Source: Zwartia vadi (GTDB lineage: Bacteria; Pseudomonadota; Gammaproteobacteria; Burkholderiales; Burkholderiaceae_B). Taken from it: a stretch of DNA of 64,000 nucleotides. Made by a program: the position numbers and the translations under genes. The stretch spans positions 62,001 to 126,000 of the forward strand of contig NZ_JAUHHE010000005.1 of NCBI RefSeq assembly GCF_030410375.1, written 5' to 3'. The notes under the pieces were generated by a model that was not told the DNA's origin, made no database searches, and saw nothing but the letters and a program-made list of their open reading frames with translations. This document shows, in pieces, positions 21,504-30,257 of this stretch; positions within the stretch are counted from its first letter, which is position 1, and each line of letters starts with the position of its first letter.

Positions 21504-22277
21504 TTACTGAATCTTGGCTTCGCTGCGCAGTTTTGCCTGATAAGCGGCCAGCGCTTGTTCACGCATCATTTGCTCGAGCTCTTTGCGAACCTGATCCAGG
21601 GGCGGGAACTCGATTGGACGAACGTCCAAGACTTCGATCACGTGCCAGCCAAACTGAGACTGGACGGGCTTGTCGGCAAGCTGTCCTTTCTTGGTGGCTG
21701 CCACAGCCTTGGCGAAGGGCTCGACATAATTGCTGTCTGGCGCCCAGCCGAGCTCACCACCACGTGCGGCACTGCCGGTGTCCTTGGATTGTTTGGCGAG
21801 ATCTTCGAACTTGGCTGTTTTTTTCTTGAGCTGGTCCTGGATGTCGTTGGCAGTCTTTTCGTCTTCGACCAGGATGTGGCGCACGTTGTATTCAAATTTA
21901 CCAGCTTCAGCTTTTTTAAGTTTCTCGTACTCGGCTTTGACAGCTTCCTCGGTGATTGGATTCTTTTTCAGGTAGTCGGCCATCAGGGCCTGTACCAAAA
22001 TGCCTTGACGCGCGAGTTCGAGTTCGATGGCGACTGTGGGGTCCTTGGGGATGCCTGCCGCATCAGCGGCCTGGACCATGACCTGACGGTTGATCAGTTC
22101 TTGCTTGATCTGGTCGCGCATTTCCGGGGAGTCAGTCGCGCCACGGGCAACCAACAATTTTACAAATTGATCGACGTTCGCCTGGGTAATTGCTTTGCCA
22201 TTTACAGTGGCAACGTTTTGAGCATGGAGAGGTGCAACCAGCACAAGTGCGGCGGCGAGCATAACGATACGTTTCAT
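21504..22277 (-). CDS. periplasmic parvulin-type peptidyl-prolyl isomerase
   Basis: Folding chaperone for exported proteins. The 257 residues begin with a cleavable signal peptide (MKRIVMLAAALVLVAPLHA, cut before QN), then a SurA/PrsA-like N-terminal helical domain, and a parvulin domain from about residue 128 (NVRHILVEDEKTA ... ARGGELGWA ... QSQFGWHVIEVLDVR). It is the usual length for betaproteobacterial PpiC-domain proteins, shorter than SurA, with one isomerase domain. Its ATG overlaps the bolA stop (ATGA), making it the last gene of a four-gene coupled chain. Confidence 0.92.
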   Translation of the reverse strand: MKRIVMLAAALVLVAPLHAQNVATVNGKAITQANVDQFVKLLVARGATDSPEMRDQIKQELINRQVMVQAADAAGIPKDPTVAIELELARQGILVQALMADYLKKNPITEEAVKAEYEKLKKAEAGKFEYNVRHILVEDEKTANDIQDQLKKKTAKFEDLAKQSKDTGSAARGGELGWAPDSNYVEPFAKAVAATKKGQLADKPVQSQFGWHVIEVLDVRPIEFPPLDQVRKELEQMMREQALAAYQAKLRSEAKIQ

Positions 22278-22558
22278 GAATTTCCTTTGGAGGGCGCCCG
22301 AGTAGTCAGCGCAAGCGCATGAATCGGGTGTGGGATTAAATCGCGCAAAAGATCATACACCAGCCGATGTTGCGCAATCATCGGTCGGTTGTTAAAACAT
22401 TCGGCCACGATTGTGGCGCGGAAGTGACTGGCGTTACCTGGATTACCGGAGTGTCCGGCATGCAGGTGAGACTCGTCGACAATGTCCATTTCAACGGCAT
22501 TGAGCGGGGCCAGCCGCTCTTTGAGCAAGGCGAGGTGAGGATTGGTCACACTGGTCAT
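22274..22558 (-). CDS. bolA: BolA family protein
   Basis: Small protein of 94 residues with the BolA fold: the central VDESHLHAGHSG motif with conserved histidines, followed by FRATIVAECFNNRPMIAQHRLVYDLL. BolA proteins partner monothiol glutaredoxins in iron-sulfur handling and influence cell shape. The start ATG 22558 overlaps the yciB stop by ATGA; the frame is open further upstream but that part lies inside yciB and has no BolA similarity. The 3' end overlaps the parvulin start in the same way. Confidence 0.93.
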   Translation of the reverse strand: MTSVTNPHLALLKERLAPLNAVEMDIVDESHLHAGHSGNPGNASHFRATIVAECFNNRPMIAQHRLVYDLLRDLIPHPIHALALTTRAPSKGNS

Positions 22559-23142
22559 GGTTTGATTTCCTTGGACTCGGGTGACGCAAGCTGCTCTGTA
22601 GGTTCTTCTTGTTGCATATGCTTGCCCAGCCAGATGGATTGGGCAATCACAAAAACAATCAGTAACGCCATCAGGCCAAAGACCTTGAAATTGACCCACT
22701 GACTTTCGGTAAACAGACCGGAAAAGGCAACGAATACATTCAGTCCACCCGCGGCCAGGAAAAAAAGTGCCCAGCTCAGGTTGAGTTTGCCCCAGGCCTC
22801 ATCAGACATCGAAACCTTGGCGCCCAGCAGCTTTTGCATCAAGTTGCGTCCCATCAGGTATTTGCTCACTAGTAATACCGAGCCAAACAACCAGTACAGT
22901 ACGGTTGGTTTCCATTTGATAAAGGCTTCGTTCTGGAGCCAGAGCGTCGCGCCGCCAAAAAATACGATCACGGCAAAGTTGACCCAATGCATGGTCTCGA
23001 CGGGTTTGCGCGTGAGCTTGATCCACAGTATTTGCAGGACGGCGGCTGCAATCGCGACGGCAGTGGCAACATAAATGTCCGCAAAACGATAGGCAACAAA
23101 AAATAATATGAGGGGAAAGAGGTCGAACAGGAATTTTTTCAT
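22555..23142 (-). CDS. yciB: inner membrane-spanning septation protein A family
   Basis: Polytopic inner-membrane protein of 195 residues with five hydrophobic segments, the family known as YciB/IspZ/IspA (intracellular septation protein), linked to envelope integrity and cell length. Signatures are the N-terminal [18 protein letters not shown], the region [12 protein letters not shown], and the C-terminal [14 protein letters not shown] chose ATG 23142 because family members begin there and because it overlaps the msrB stop (ATGA); an upstream codon at 23184 lies inside msrB. The C-terminal tail (about 25 residues) is hydrophilic and cytosolic. Confidence 0.93.
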   Translation of the reverse strand: MKKFLFDLFPLILFFVAYRFADIYVATAVAIAAAVLQILWIKLTRKPVETMHWVNFAVIVFFGGATLWLQNEAFIKWKPTVLYWLFGSVLLVSKYLMGRNLMQKLLGAKVSMSDEAWGKLNLSWALFFLAAGGLNVFVAFSGLFTESQWVNFKVFGLMALLIVFVIAQSIWLGKHMQQEEPTEQLASPESKEIKP

Positions 23143-23537
23143 GTTTTGACAGGTTCGAACGTCAGGGACAGAGAGTTTATGCAATAACGCAGCCCTGTGG
23201 GAGGTGGGCCATCGGGAAATACGTGTCCCAAGTGACTGTCACAGACGTTGCACATGACTTCTGTGCGCACCATGCCGTGAGAAAAATCTGATTCTTCTTT
23301 GACGTTTTCCGGATTGATCGGCTCAAAATAGCTTGGCCAACCACAGCCAGCGTCAAATTTAGTGTCCGAGGCGAACAATGCAGTCCCGCAGCCTACGCAG
23401 CGATAGATGCCGTACTCACGATGATCCCAGTAGCGCCCCGTGAAGGCGCGCTCGGTCCCTTTTTGGCGGGCAACGTAGTATTCCTCGGGCGAAAGCTGAG
23501 CTTTCCATTCAGCGTCGGTTTTATTGATTTTTGGCAT
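23139..23537 (-). CDS. msrB: peptide-methionine (R)-S-oxide reductase
   Basis: Repairs the R form of methionine sulfoxide in proteins. The 132 residues contain zinc cysteines C47, C50, C96 and C99 in two CxxC pairs, the [10 protein letters not shown] loop, [10 protein letters not shown], and the catalytic Cys119 in RYCINSLSL. The length is usual for a stand-alone MsrB. It is first in the chain msrB-yciB-bolA-parvulin, every junction being a 4-base ATGA overlap. It starts 52 bases from the divergent bioM gene. The msrPQ pair at 46423-47999 is a second, periplasmic methionine sulfoxide repair system. Confidence 0.97.
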   Translation of the reverse strand: MPKINKTDAEWKAQLSPEEYYVARQKGTERAFTGRYWDHREYGIYRCVGCGTALFASDTKFDAGCGWPSYFEPINPENVKEESDFSHGMVRTEVMCNVCDSHLGHVFPDGPPPTGLRYCINSLSLTFEPVKT

Positions 23538-23589
23538 ATTTACTTGGAGTGATCGTTTTGGAAAAAGTTCTCATGCATAATCATTCACC

Positions 23590-24267
23590 ATGTTAATCGA
23601 GTTTAAAAATATCTTTGTCGAACGCGAGGGCCGTCAAACGTTGGCGGACTTGAGCTTAAGCCTGTCTGAGCGTCGCATCGGCATCATTGGTCCGAATGGC
23701 TCTGGTAAAAGTACTTTTATTCGACTTATTAACGGTTTATTGCTTCCGCAAGTCGGTCAAGTCTGCGTGAATGGACTAGACACTCGGCATGAGGTTGAAA
23801 AGATACGCAGGAAGGTCGGTTTTGTATTTCAAAACCCTGATAACCAGATTGTTTTTCCTGTCGTGAGTGAGGATATCGAATTTGGTCTGAAACGACGTGT
23901 ACCCGAAGCCTCGGCCAGACGCCTGCGCATCATTGATGCCTTGAGTCAACTCGGTATCCTCCACTTGCAGGATCGCTTGATCCATACACTTTCAGGTGGC
24001 GAGAGACAGTTGGTCGCACTTGCCGGCGTGTTAGCCATGCAGCCAGAGATTCTGGTGTTTGACGAACCAACTACGCAACTTGATTTGAGATTGCGCAACC
24101 GTTTCGAGCAGCATCTGTCCGCGCTGCCCCAATCTGCCGTGATTGTGAGCCACGATCTGGAGTTGATGCAAACGATGGATCGTGTACTGATCCTTAAGGA
24201 CGGACGACTAGCGTTTGATGGGCTGCCAGATTCGGCCACATCTTGGTATCGGGAGCACTGCGGCTGA
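23590..24267 (+). CDS. bioM: ECF transporter ATP-binding subunit (biotin type)
   Basis: ATPase of an energy-coupling-factor vitamin importer. Its 225 residues have Walker A GPNGSGKST, the ECF-specific Q-loop FQNPDNQIVFP, the signature LSGGERQ, Walker B ILVFDEPTTQLD and the switch histidine in VSHD. It is followed by the T subunit (stop and start share TGATG) and BioY, so the substrate is biotin by context. No biotin-synthesis gene is adjacent. The start ATG 23590 fits the family. Confidence 0.93.
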   Translation: MLIEFKNIFVEREGRQTLADLSLSLSERRIGIIGPNGSGKSTFIRLINGLLLPQVGQVCVNGLDTRHEVEKIRRKVGFVFQNPDNQIVFPVVSEDIEFGLKRRVPEASARRLRIIDALSQLGILHLQDRLIHTLSGGERQLVALAGVLAMQPEILVFDEPTTQLDLRLRNRFEQHLSALPQSAVIVSHDLELMQTMDRVLILKDGRLAFDGLPDSATSWYREHCG

Positions 24268-24857
24268 TGGGCGCTTTTTATTTTCCCGGGCAGAGTTGGC
24301 TCCACCGGATGTCCGCAGGATTCAAGCTCTCGTTACTCATGCTGGCGGGTGCCGGATTGATGGGGGTGCGCGACTGGCGAATTCTGTTGATTGCATTGAT
24401 CGCTGTGCTTGGTCTCATCCAGCAGTCTGGAGCGCGGCTGGACAAGCTATGGCACCACATTCGTAGCTTAAGTTGGCTCGTATTGGCCATCACTGTGTTT
24501 GCGGCAGTGGCGCAGTCACCTCTTGCAGCCCTCGAGGTAGGGTTGCGCATGGGGGCCTTGCTGCTTGGTGCGCTATTGGTTTCGATGACGACTTCAATTG
24601 CGCAAATGATGGATGTATTGGTCTGGGTGCTGCAGCCTTTGCATGCTCGCGGCTGGGTCAACAGCGGGCGCGTCGCGCTGGTGTTTGGTCTGACGCTGCG
24701 TCTGATCCCTGAGCTTTCAATGCAATGGACGGAAATTCGCGAAGCGCAGGCTGCGCGAGGACTGAAAGCGAGTCCACTTACAATGGGTGTCCCCATGTTG
24801 TTGCGGACATTGCGTCGCGCTCAGGATATAGCCGATGCGGTGGACGCCAGGCAGTAG
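24267..24857 (+). CDS. bioN: ECF transporter transmembrane subunit EcfT (biotin type)
   Basis: Membrane coupling subunit of the ECF importer. The 196 residues contain several hydrophobic helices and the EcfT coupling signature AQAARGLKAS (one Ala-Arg-Gly motif) near residue 160. The start ATG 24267 shares one base with the bioM stop (TGATG). The frame is open 24 bases further upstream, inside bioM. With bioM before and bioY 34 bases after, this is a complete BioMNY-type transporter. Confidence 0.92.
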   Translation: MGAFYFPGQSWLHRMSAGFKLSLLMLAGAGLMGVRDWRILLIALIAVLGLIQQSGARLDKLWHHIRSLSWLVLAITVFAAVAQSPLAALEVGLRMGALLLGALLVSMTTSIAQMMDVLVWVLQPLHARGWVNSGRVALVFGLTLRLIPELSMQWTEIREAQAARGLKASPLTMGVPMLLRTLRRAQDIADAVDARQ

Positions 24858-24891
24858 CGCTCGATTGAATATTTCTAATTTTGGATAACGG

Positions 24892-25467
24892 ATGTTGAAC
24901 ACAAAAGATCTGGTATTGGTTGCCCTTTTTACAGCGATGATTATCGTGCTGGGACTGATTCCTCCTGTGCCCGTCCCTTGGGTGCCCGTGCCGGTTACCT
25001 TGCAGACTTTTGGTGTGATGCTTGCGGGTTTGATCTTGGGTCCCTGGCGGGGCGGCTTGGTGGTCTTGACCTATGTCTTGATCGCCATGATCGGTCTTCC
25101 AGTATTGCCTGGCGGACGAGCGGGTTTGGCCGTGCTGGCAGGTCCAACAGGAGGCTTTCTCTTGGGCATGATCCCGGGTGCCCTTGTGACAGGTTGGCTT
25201 GCGGGGCGTTTGCCAAGTGGTCAGGCCTCAGGTGGACAGCAGGGTTGGTCAACCATCGCGCCGCAGGTTTTCAGATACTGGTTGGCCAGCGTTGCGGGAG
25301 GTATGCTGGTGGTCTATGCCGCGGGCATCCCCTGGCTGTCGATGGTCACCGGAATGACTTTGAGCAAAGCCGCCTGGGCCATTGTGGTTTTTATTCCTGG
25401 CGACTTGCTCAAAGCACTGATTGCAGGTCTTGTTGCACAGCGCGTTCGGCGACTGGCACTGGTTTGA
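24892..25467 (+). CDS. bioY: biotin transporter substrate-binding subunit BioY
   Basis: S component that binds biotin in the membrane. The 191 residues show six hydrophobic segments and BioY features: VPWVPVPVTLQTFGVMLAG at the N-terminus, the GLPVLPGG region with GGRAGLAVLAGPTGGFL, and FIPGDLLKALIAGLVA at the C-terminus. It lies 34 bases after bioN with only a weak ribosome site (GGATAACGG). It converges on livM with a 3-base gap and no visible terminator between them. The combination with bioMN supports high-affinity biotin uptake. Confidence 0.95.
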   Translation: MLNTKDLVLVALFTAMIIVLGLIPPVPVPWVPVPVTLQTFGVMLAGLILGPWRGGLVVLTYVLIAMIGLPVLPGGRAGLAVLAGPTGGFLLGMIPGALVTGWLAGRLPSGQASGGQQGWSTIAPQVFRYWLASVAGGMLVVYAAGIPWLSMVTGMTLSKAAWAIVVFIPGDLLKALIAGLVAQRVRRLALV

Positions 25468-25470
25468 GGA

Positions 25471-26457
25471 TCAAGTTTGCTTGAGCGCCTTGCGACGCTC
25501 AAGCCAGGCACTAAACTCGCCCACGATACCGCGACGAAAAGCCAGCACGCAAATCACGAAAATCAATCCGATCACGATCGTGACGGATTCACCCAAACGT
25601 TGAAACCATTCAATCCCGGTCCAGCTCGTAAGCGTGGCACCAAGATCGCCGACTTTGTTTTCAAGCAGCACGACAATAAAGGCGCCGATCACCGGACCGA
25701 CTAAGGTACCCAGCCCGCCAATCAGTGTCATCAGGATCACCAAACCAGACATTTGCCAGGTCGCATCGGTCAAGGTCGCGGAGACAAAAATGAGCATCTT
25801 GGTCGAGCCAGCCAGACCGGCCAACATTGCCGAGAGAACAAAGGCCAGAAGCTTGAAGCGGTCTACGTCATAACCAAGTGAGGTCGCGCGGGCTTCGTTT
25901 TCACGAATGGCTTTGAGTACCTGTCCAAAGGGAGAGTGAACAGTCCGCCAAATGATGAAATATCCTAAGACAAAAATCACCATGACCAGGTAGTAGAGGT
26001 TGAAGTCGCTTTTCAAGTCAATCAGACCAAACAAGGTTCCACGCGGCACACCCTGCAAGCCGTCCTCACCACCCGTGAACTTCGCTTGCAGAAAGAAGAA
26101 ATACACCATTTGAGACAGGGCAAGCGTGATCATCGCAAAGTAGATCCCGCTGCGACGAATGGCCAGTGCACCCATCGCCAGCCCTAGGACTCCGGCCACG
26201 AGCACGCCAAAAGCCAGCCCGACTTCAGTCGGGAAACCCCATATTTTTATTGCGTGCCCCGAGGCGTATGCGGCACTCCCGAGAAAGGCTGCATGACCAA
26301 ATGAAAGTAGACCCGTAAAGCCCAGCAAGAGATTGAAAGCGCAGGCAAAGAGTGCGTAGCACATGATCTTCATGACAAAAACAGGATAGATACCTGTCAA
26401 GGGCACAAGGGCCAACAAGATCAACGCAATGAGATAGCCGAGATTCTGACGATTCAT
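25471..26457 (-). CDS. livM: branched-chain amino acid ABC transporter permease LivM
   Basis: Second permease of a LIV/HAAT-type importer, 328 residues, about nine to ten hydrophobic helices. Family marks are LLLGFTGLLSFGHAAFLG in the N-terminal third, the cytoplasmic loop SPFGQVLKAIRENEARATSLGYDVDRFK that contacts the ATPases, and the VILMTLIGGLGTLVGPV region near the C-terminus. The ATG overlaps the livH stop (ATGA). Substrate may be branched-chain or other amino acids or aromatic acids; sequence alone does not decide. Confidence 0.92.
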   Translation of the reverse strand: MNRQNLGYLIALILLALVPLTGIYPVFVMKIMCYALFACAFNLLLGFTGLLSFGHAAFLGSAAYASGHAIKIWGFPTEVGLAFGVLVAGVLGLAMGALAIRRSGIYFAMITLALSQMVYFFFLQAKFTGGEDGLQGVPRGTLFGLIDLKSDFNLYYLVMVIFVLGYFIIWRTVHSPFGQVLKAIRENEARATSLGYDVDRFKLLAFVLSAMLAGLAGSTKMLIFVSATLTDATWQMSGLVILMTLIGGLGTLVGPVIGAFIVVLLENKVGDLGATLTSWTGIEWFQRLGESVTIVIGLIFVICVLAFRRGIVGEFSAWLERRKALKQT

Positions 26458-27341
26458 TTTTCTTTTCCGAACAAACCGGCTGGGCGAATCAGCAAGACAA
26501 TCGCCATGATGATGAAAACGACCGTGCTTGAGGCTTCTGGCCAGAAGACTTTTGTCAGTCCCTCAATGACACCGAGCCCAAGACCTGTCACGATTGCCCC
26601 CAAGATTGAACCCATTCCGCCGATCACAACGACCGCGAACACAACGATGATCAAGTTGGACCCCATCAACGGCGAGACTTGAATGATCGGTGCGGCCAAC
26701 ACGCCGGCGAAACCAGCCAGGGCAACTCCGAAGCCATAAGTCAAGGTGATCATCAGCGGGACATTCACGCCAAATGCTTCGACGAGCCTTGGATTTTCTG
26801 TTCCCGCGCGCAAGAGTGCGCCGAGTTTTGTGCGCTCAATAATGAACCAAGTGATCAGACAGACCGTCAAGGAGGCCACGACCACCCAGGCCCGATAATT
26901 CGGGAGCATCATAAAGCCAAGGTTTGTGGCGCCGCGCAGAGCCTCTGGTGTTGAATAGGGCTGACCGGACGCGCCATAAAAACTTCTGAATAAACCTTCG
27001 ATCAACAGTGTGATGCCAAAGGTCAATAACAGGCCATACAGATGATCAAGTTTGTAGAGATGCTTGAGTAGAAATTTTTCAATCAGGATGCCAAAAAGCC
27101 CTACCAAAATTGGAGCAAGGATCAGCATCACCCAGTAATTAAGCCCAAGGTAGTTCAAGCCCATCCAAGCCAGAAAAGCGCCCAGCATATACAGCGCGCC
27201 GTGAGCAAAGTTGATGACGTTGAGCAAGCCAAAAATAACAGCCAAGCCCAGCGACAATATGGCATAGAAGGAGCCGTTTACCAGGCCCAGCAACAACTGG
27301 CCTAGAAATGCCTGCAAGGGAATACCAAAAATAGTGATCAT
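26454..27341 (-). CDS. livH: branched-chain amino acid ABC transporter permease LivH
   Basis: First permease of the importer, 295 residues with about eight hydrophobic helices. Signatures are GLVNGSFYAILSLGLAVIFG at the N-terminus, NFAHGALYMLGAF, the cytoplasmic EAA-like loop RAGTENPRLVEAFGVNV, and AVVVIGGMGSILGAIVTGL. It is separated from livK by 83 bases that contain a strong hairpin, and overlaps livM by four bases. Its operon position (downstream of the abundant binding protein) matches the usual stoichiometry, with less permease than binding protein. Confidence 0.93.
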   Translation of the reverse strand: MITIFGIPLQAFLGQLLLGLVNGSFYAILSLGLAVIFGLLNVINFAHGALYMLGAFLAWMGLNYLGLNYWVMLILAPILVGLFGILIEKFLLKHLYKLDHLYGLLLTFGITLLIEGLFRSFYGASGQPYSTPEALRGATNLGFMMLPNYRAWVVVASLTVCLITWFIIERTKLGALLRAGTENPRLVEAFGVNVPLMITLTYGFGVALAGFAGVLAAPIIQVSPLMGSNLIIVVFAVVVIGGMGSILGAIVTGLGLGVIEGLTKVFWPEASSTVVFIIMAIVLLIRPAGLFGKEK

Positions 27342-27384
27342 CGTCTGCCTACTTCAACAAGCCAATTGCCAGAACAGAGTAATA

Positions 27385-27414
27385 CCCCCGGACAGACCGA
27401 TTGGTCGCCGGGGG
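27385..27414 (-). terminator. intercistronic attenuator hairpin between livK and livH
   Basis: CCCCCGG and CCGGGGG arms (27385-27391 and 27408-27414) enclose a second pairing GACC-GATT-GGTC, giving a very stable stem in the gap after livK on the minus strand. There is no long U-tract after it on that strand, so it probably stabilises the livK 3' end or causes partial termination instead of full stop. This would give excess binding protein over permeases. Confidence 0.55.
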
Positions 27415-27424
27415 TGGGGTCTGC

Positions 27425-28636
27425 TTACTTCTTGACGAGCTTGCAGGTGGATTCGGAGAGTTTGGTAAATACTTCCTCACCGGGCAGCACGGCGATCTGT
27501 TTGTAATAGTCCCAAGGGCCTTTGGATTCGCTTGGTTTCTTGACTTCCATCAAGAACATATCGTGCACCATGCGTCCGTCTTCGCGGACATATCCATTCT
27601 TGGCAAACATATCGTTGACTTTATTGGATTTCATCCATTTCATGACCGTATCGCCGTCATCGCTACCCGTCGCTTTGATGGCATTCAGGTAAAAAGACAC
27701 GGCTGAGTAGTCACCTGCTTGAATCATCGAAGGCTTACGCTTGACGCGGGCTTCAAATTTCTTGGACCATGCGCGTGTCTCATCATTTTGATCCCAGTAC
27801 CAACCGTCTGTAAATTGCATACCTTGGGTGGCTTGTAGACCGAGAGAATGAATGTCATTAATGAAAATCAGCAGACCCGCCAATTTCATCGTTTTGCCGA
27901 TACCGAACTCATTGGCGGCTTTAATCGAGTTGATGGTGTCACCACCTGCGTTAGCCAAGCCCAGGATTTGCGCCTTTGAGCTTTGAGCCTGCAGCAAGAA
28001 AGAGGAAAAGTCGGAGGAGTTCAAGGGCGCGCGAACCTGTCCTTTGACTTCACCACCTGATTCCCTGACGACTTTGGCAGTGTCTCGCTCGAGGGCATGA
28101 CCAAAGGCGTAATCAGCCGTCAGGAAATACCACGTCTTACCGCCTGCTTTTACAACAGCGGAGCCTGTTCCGCGGGCAAGAGCTACAGTGTCATAGGCCC
28201 AATGAACGGTGTAAGGTGTGCATTGTGAGCCTGTCAGATCCGATGCGGCAGCACCGATCGCGAAAAATGGCTTTTTCTTTTCAGCTGCGATACCGGCCAA
28301 GGCGAGGTTGACGCCGGAGTTTGTTCCACCTACCAGCATGTCGATTTTTTGTTGGTCGAACCATTCGCGGGCGCGTGCCGCGGCGACGTCAGCTTTGTTT
28401 TGGTGATCTGCAAAAACGAGTTCAACTTTTTTACCATTGATTTCACCACCCGCGTCGGCAATCGCCATGCGAATGGCTTCGACGCCACCTGCACCATCGA
28501 TGTCCGAATAGACGCTGGCCATGTCAGTCAAAAAGCCGATACGGATCACATTGTCCGAGATGTTTGCCTGCGCGGTGTGGCCGACAAGTCCGAGGCCCGC
28601 CAACATCAGCGAAGCGCTAAGGGTACGAAGTTTCAT
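27425..28636 (-). CDS. livK: ABC transporter periplasmic substrate-binding protein (LIV type)
   Basis: Type I periplasmic binding protein of 403 residues that delivers the substrate to LivHM. It begins with a signal peptide (SLMLAGLGLVGHTAQA, cut before NIS), then VIRIGFLTDMASVYSDIDGAGGVEAIRMA, typical of the Peripla_BP_6 family. A ribosome site AGGAG stands 5-9 bases before ATG 28636. It lies between livF and livH, an order in which the binding protein sits in the middle of the cluster. The substrate is not clear from sequence; many homologues in Burkholderiales serve amino acids or organic acids. Confidence 0.88.
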   Translation of the reverse strand: MKLRTLSASLMLAGLGLVGHTAQANISDNVIRIGFLTDMASVYSDIDGAGGVEAIRMAIADAGGEINGKKVELVFADHQNKADVAAARAREWFDQQKIDMLVGGTNSGVNLALAGIAAEKKKPFFAIGAAASDLTGSQCTPYTVHWAYDTVALARGTGSAVVKAGGKTWYFLTADYAFGHALERDTAKVVRESGGEVKGQVRAPLNSSDFSSFLLQAQSSKAQILGLANAGGDTINSIKAANEFGIGKTMKLAGLLIFINDIHSLGLQATQGMQFTDGWYWDQNDETRAWSKKFEARVKRKPSMIQAGDYSAVSFYLNAIKATGSDDGDTVMKWMKSNKVNDMFAKNGYVREDGRMVHDMFLMEVKKPSESKGPWDYYKQIAVLPGEEVFTKLSESTCKLVKK

Positions 28637-28688
28637 TTAATTCTCCTGGGATTCGCTGCTAATAAAATATTATTGATTGTGTATGTTT

Positions 28689-29399
28689 TTAAACGCCTAG
28701 CAATTCATTCAACACTGATTGCTTTTCCTTTAATTCATTGGCACTGAAGCTCTCGACGATCTGTCCGTGCTCCATCACATAAAAACGATCAGCGAGGGGG
28801 GCGGCAAAACGAAAGTTTTGCTCGACCATGACGATTGTGTACCCCTTGGCTTTAAGCGTGGTGATCATCCGGGCGAGTGCTTGCACAATGACGGGAGCCA
28901 GACCTTCTGAAATCTCGTCGAGCAAAAGAAGATTGGCACCCGTGCGCAAAATGCGGGCGACTGCCAGCATCTGTTGCTCACCACCAGACAAGCGTGTACC
29001 GGGAGAGTGACGGCGTTCCAGCAGATTGGGAAACATCTCGTAGATTTCCGAGAGTGTCATGCCGCCGCCAGGCACGCCAACTGGAGGAGGCAGCAGTAAG
29101 TTTTCCTCGCAGGACAGACTCGCAAAAATCCCGCGCTCTTCCGGGCAATAACCAATCCCCAAGTGCGCAATCTTAAAGGTCGGCATATCGATGGCTTCTT
29201 GCCCATGCACGCGCACCGACCCCTTGCGCGAGCCCGTCAAACCTAAAATCGCTCTCAGTGTTGTGGTGCGTCCAGCGCCATTGCGACCAAGCAAGGTCAC
29301 GACTTCGCCCTTATTGACTGTGAGGTCCACGCCATGCAGGATGTGGGACTCGCCATACCAGGCATGTAGATTTTTGATCTCAAGAGCGATGGTGTTCAT
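28689..29399 (-). CDS. livF: ABC transporter ATP-binding protein LivF (Walker A lysine replaced)
   Basis: One of two ATPases powering the LIV importer, 236 residues. The signature LSGGEQQML, Walker B LLLLDEISEGLAP and the glutamine/histidine-loop regions are present. The Walker A motif, however, reads GRNGAGRTT (residues 38-46): Arg44 (codon at 29268-29270) stands where the phosphate-binding lysine is expected. LivG next door has a normal lysine. The start overlaps the livG stop by ATGA. The protein may bind nucleotide with altered hydrolysis, working as the weaker partner of an asymmetric pair. Confidence 0.92.
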   Translation of the reverse strand: MNTIALEIKNLHAWYGESHILHGVDLTVNKGEVVTLLGRNGAGRTTTLRAILGLTGSRKGSVRVHGQEAIDMPTFKIAHLGIGYCPEERGIFASLSCEENLLLPPPVGVPGGGMTLSEIYEMFPNLLERRHSPGTRLSGGEQQMLAVARILRTGANLLLLDEISEGLAPVIVQALARMITTLKAKGYTIVMVEQNFRFAAPLADRFYVMEHGQIVESFSANELKEKQSVLNELLGV

Positions 29400-30169
29400 C
29401 CGTGTGCGCCCTCCAGTTCGCCTTCGGTAGTGCCCATGTAGGCCTCCATCACGGCAGGATTTTTAGAGACCTGAGCATAGGTGCCCTCGGCCAGCACCGC
29501 TCCGCGTGCGAGCACGGTGATGGTGTCGGCAATCGAAGACACGACATTCATATTGTGCTCAACCATCAAAATGGTCCGGCCGACGCTCACGCGCTTGATG
29601 AGTTGGGTCACGCGGTCAACATCCTCGTGACCCATGCCTTGAGTGGGTTCATCGAGAAGCATCAGTTCTGGTTCCATAGCAAGCGTGGTCGCGATTTCCA
29701 AAGCGCGCTTGCGGCCATAGGGAAGACTGGCAGTCATTTCGTCTGCGAACTCGCCAAGATCGACTTGATCGAGCAATTCACGTGCGCGTGCGTTCAATTT
29801 GTCCAAGCGCTTGTCACTCATCCAAAAACGAAAGGACAGGCCCGTTTCGCGTTGTAAACCAATGCGGACGTTTTCAAGAACGGACAGATGCGGGAAAACT
29901 GCAGAAATCTGAAAAGAGCGAATAATGCCTCGCCGAGCAATGTGTGCAGGCGAGTCGCGCGTGATGTCCAAACCATTGAACAGGATTTGCCCGTTGGTGG
30001 GCGTCAGAAATTTCGTGAGTAAATTAAAACAAGTCGTTTTGCCAGCACCATTGGGGCCAATCAAAGCATGTATCTGGCCTCTCTGCACGCGCAAGGACAC
30101 ATCGTTGACTGCGACAAAACCCCGAAATTCTTTTGTGAGTCCACGTGTCTCCAGAATGATGTCTTGCAT
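29396..30169 (-). CDS. livG: ABC transporter ATP-binding protein LivG
   Basis: ATPase partner of LivF, 257 residues. Walker A is GPNGAGKTT (intact lysine), followed by the long LivG-type insertion with ETGLSFRFWMSDK; Walker B is LMLLDEPTQGMGHED. The signature is degenerate (ASLPYGRKRALE), as in many LivG proteins where the serine-glycine pair is LPYG. The C-terminal extension VMEAYMGTTEG is typical. It is the first gene of the five-gene liv group on the minus strand and is coupled to livF by an ATGA overlap. Confidence 0.94.
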   Translation of the reverse strand: MQDIILETRGLTKEFRGFVAVNDVSLRVQRGQIHALIGPNGAGKTTCFNLLTKFLTPTNGQILFNGLDITRDSPAHIARRGIIRSFQISAVFPHLSVLENVRIGLQRETGLSFRFWMSDKRLDKLNARARELLDQVDLGEFADEMTASLPYGRKRALEIATTLAMEPELMLLDEPTQGMGHEDVDRVTQLIKRVSVGRTILMVEHNMNVVSSIADTITVLARGAVLAEGTYAQVSKNPAVMEAYMGTTEGELEGAHG

Positions 30170-30257
30170 ACAACCGCCCGCCCATATCGTTTTAAGCCTG
30201 ATAACTAAGTATGGCGTAGATTGGATGAAATACTCAATGCGGGTTTGTCATCGGGTA

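Noticed and set aside
21555-22322. 255-codon open frame opposite the parvulin gene
   Set aside because: Fully antisense to a gene with clear signal peptide and parvulin motifs; no family likeness in the translation.
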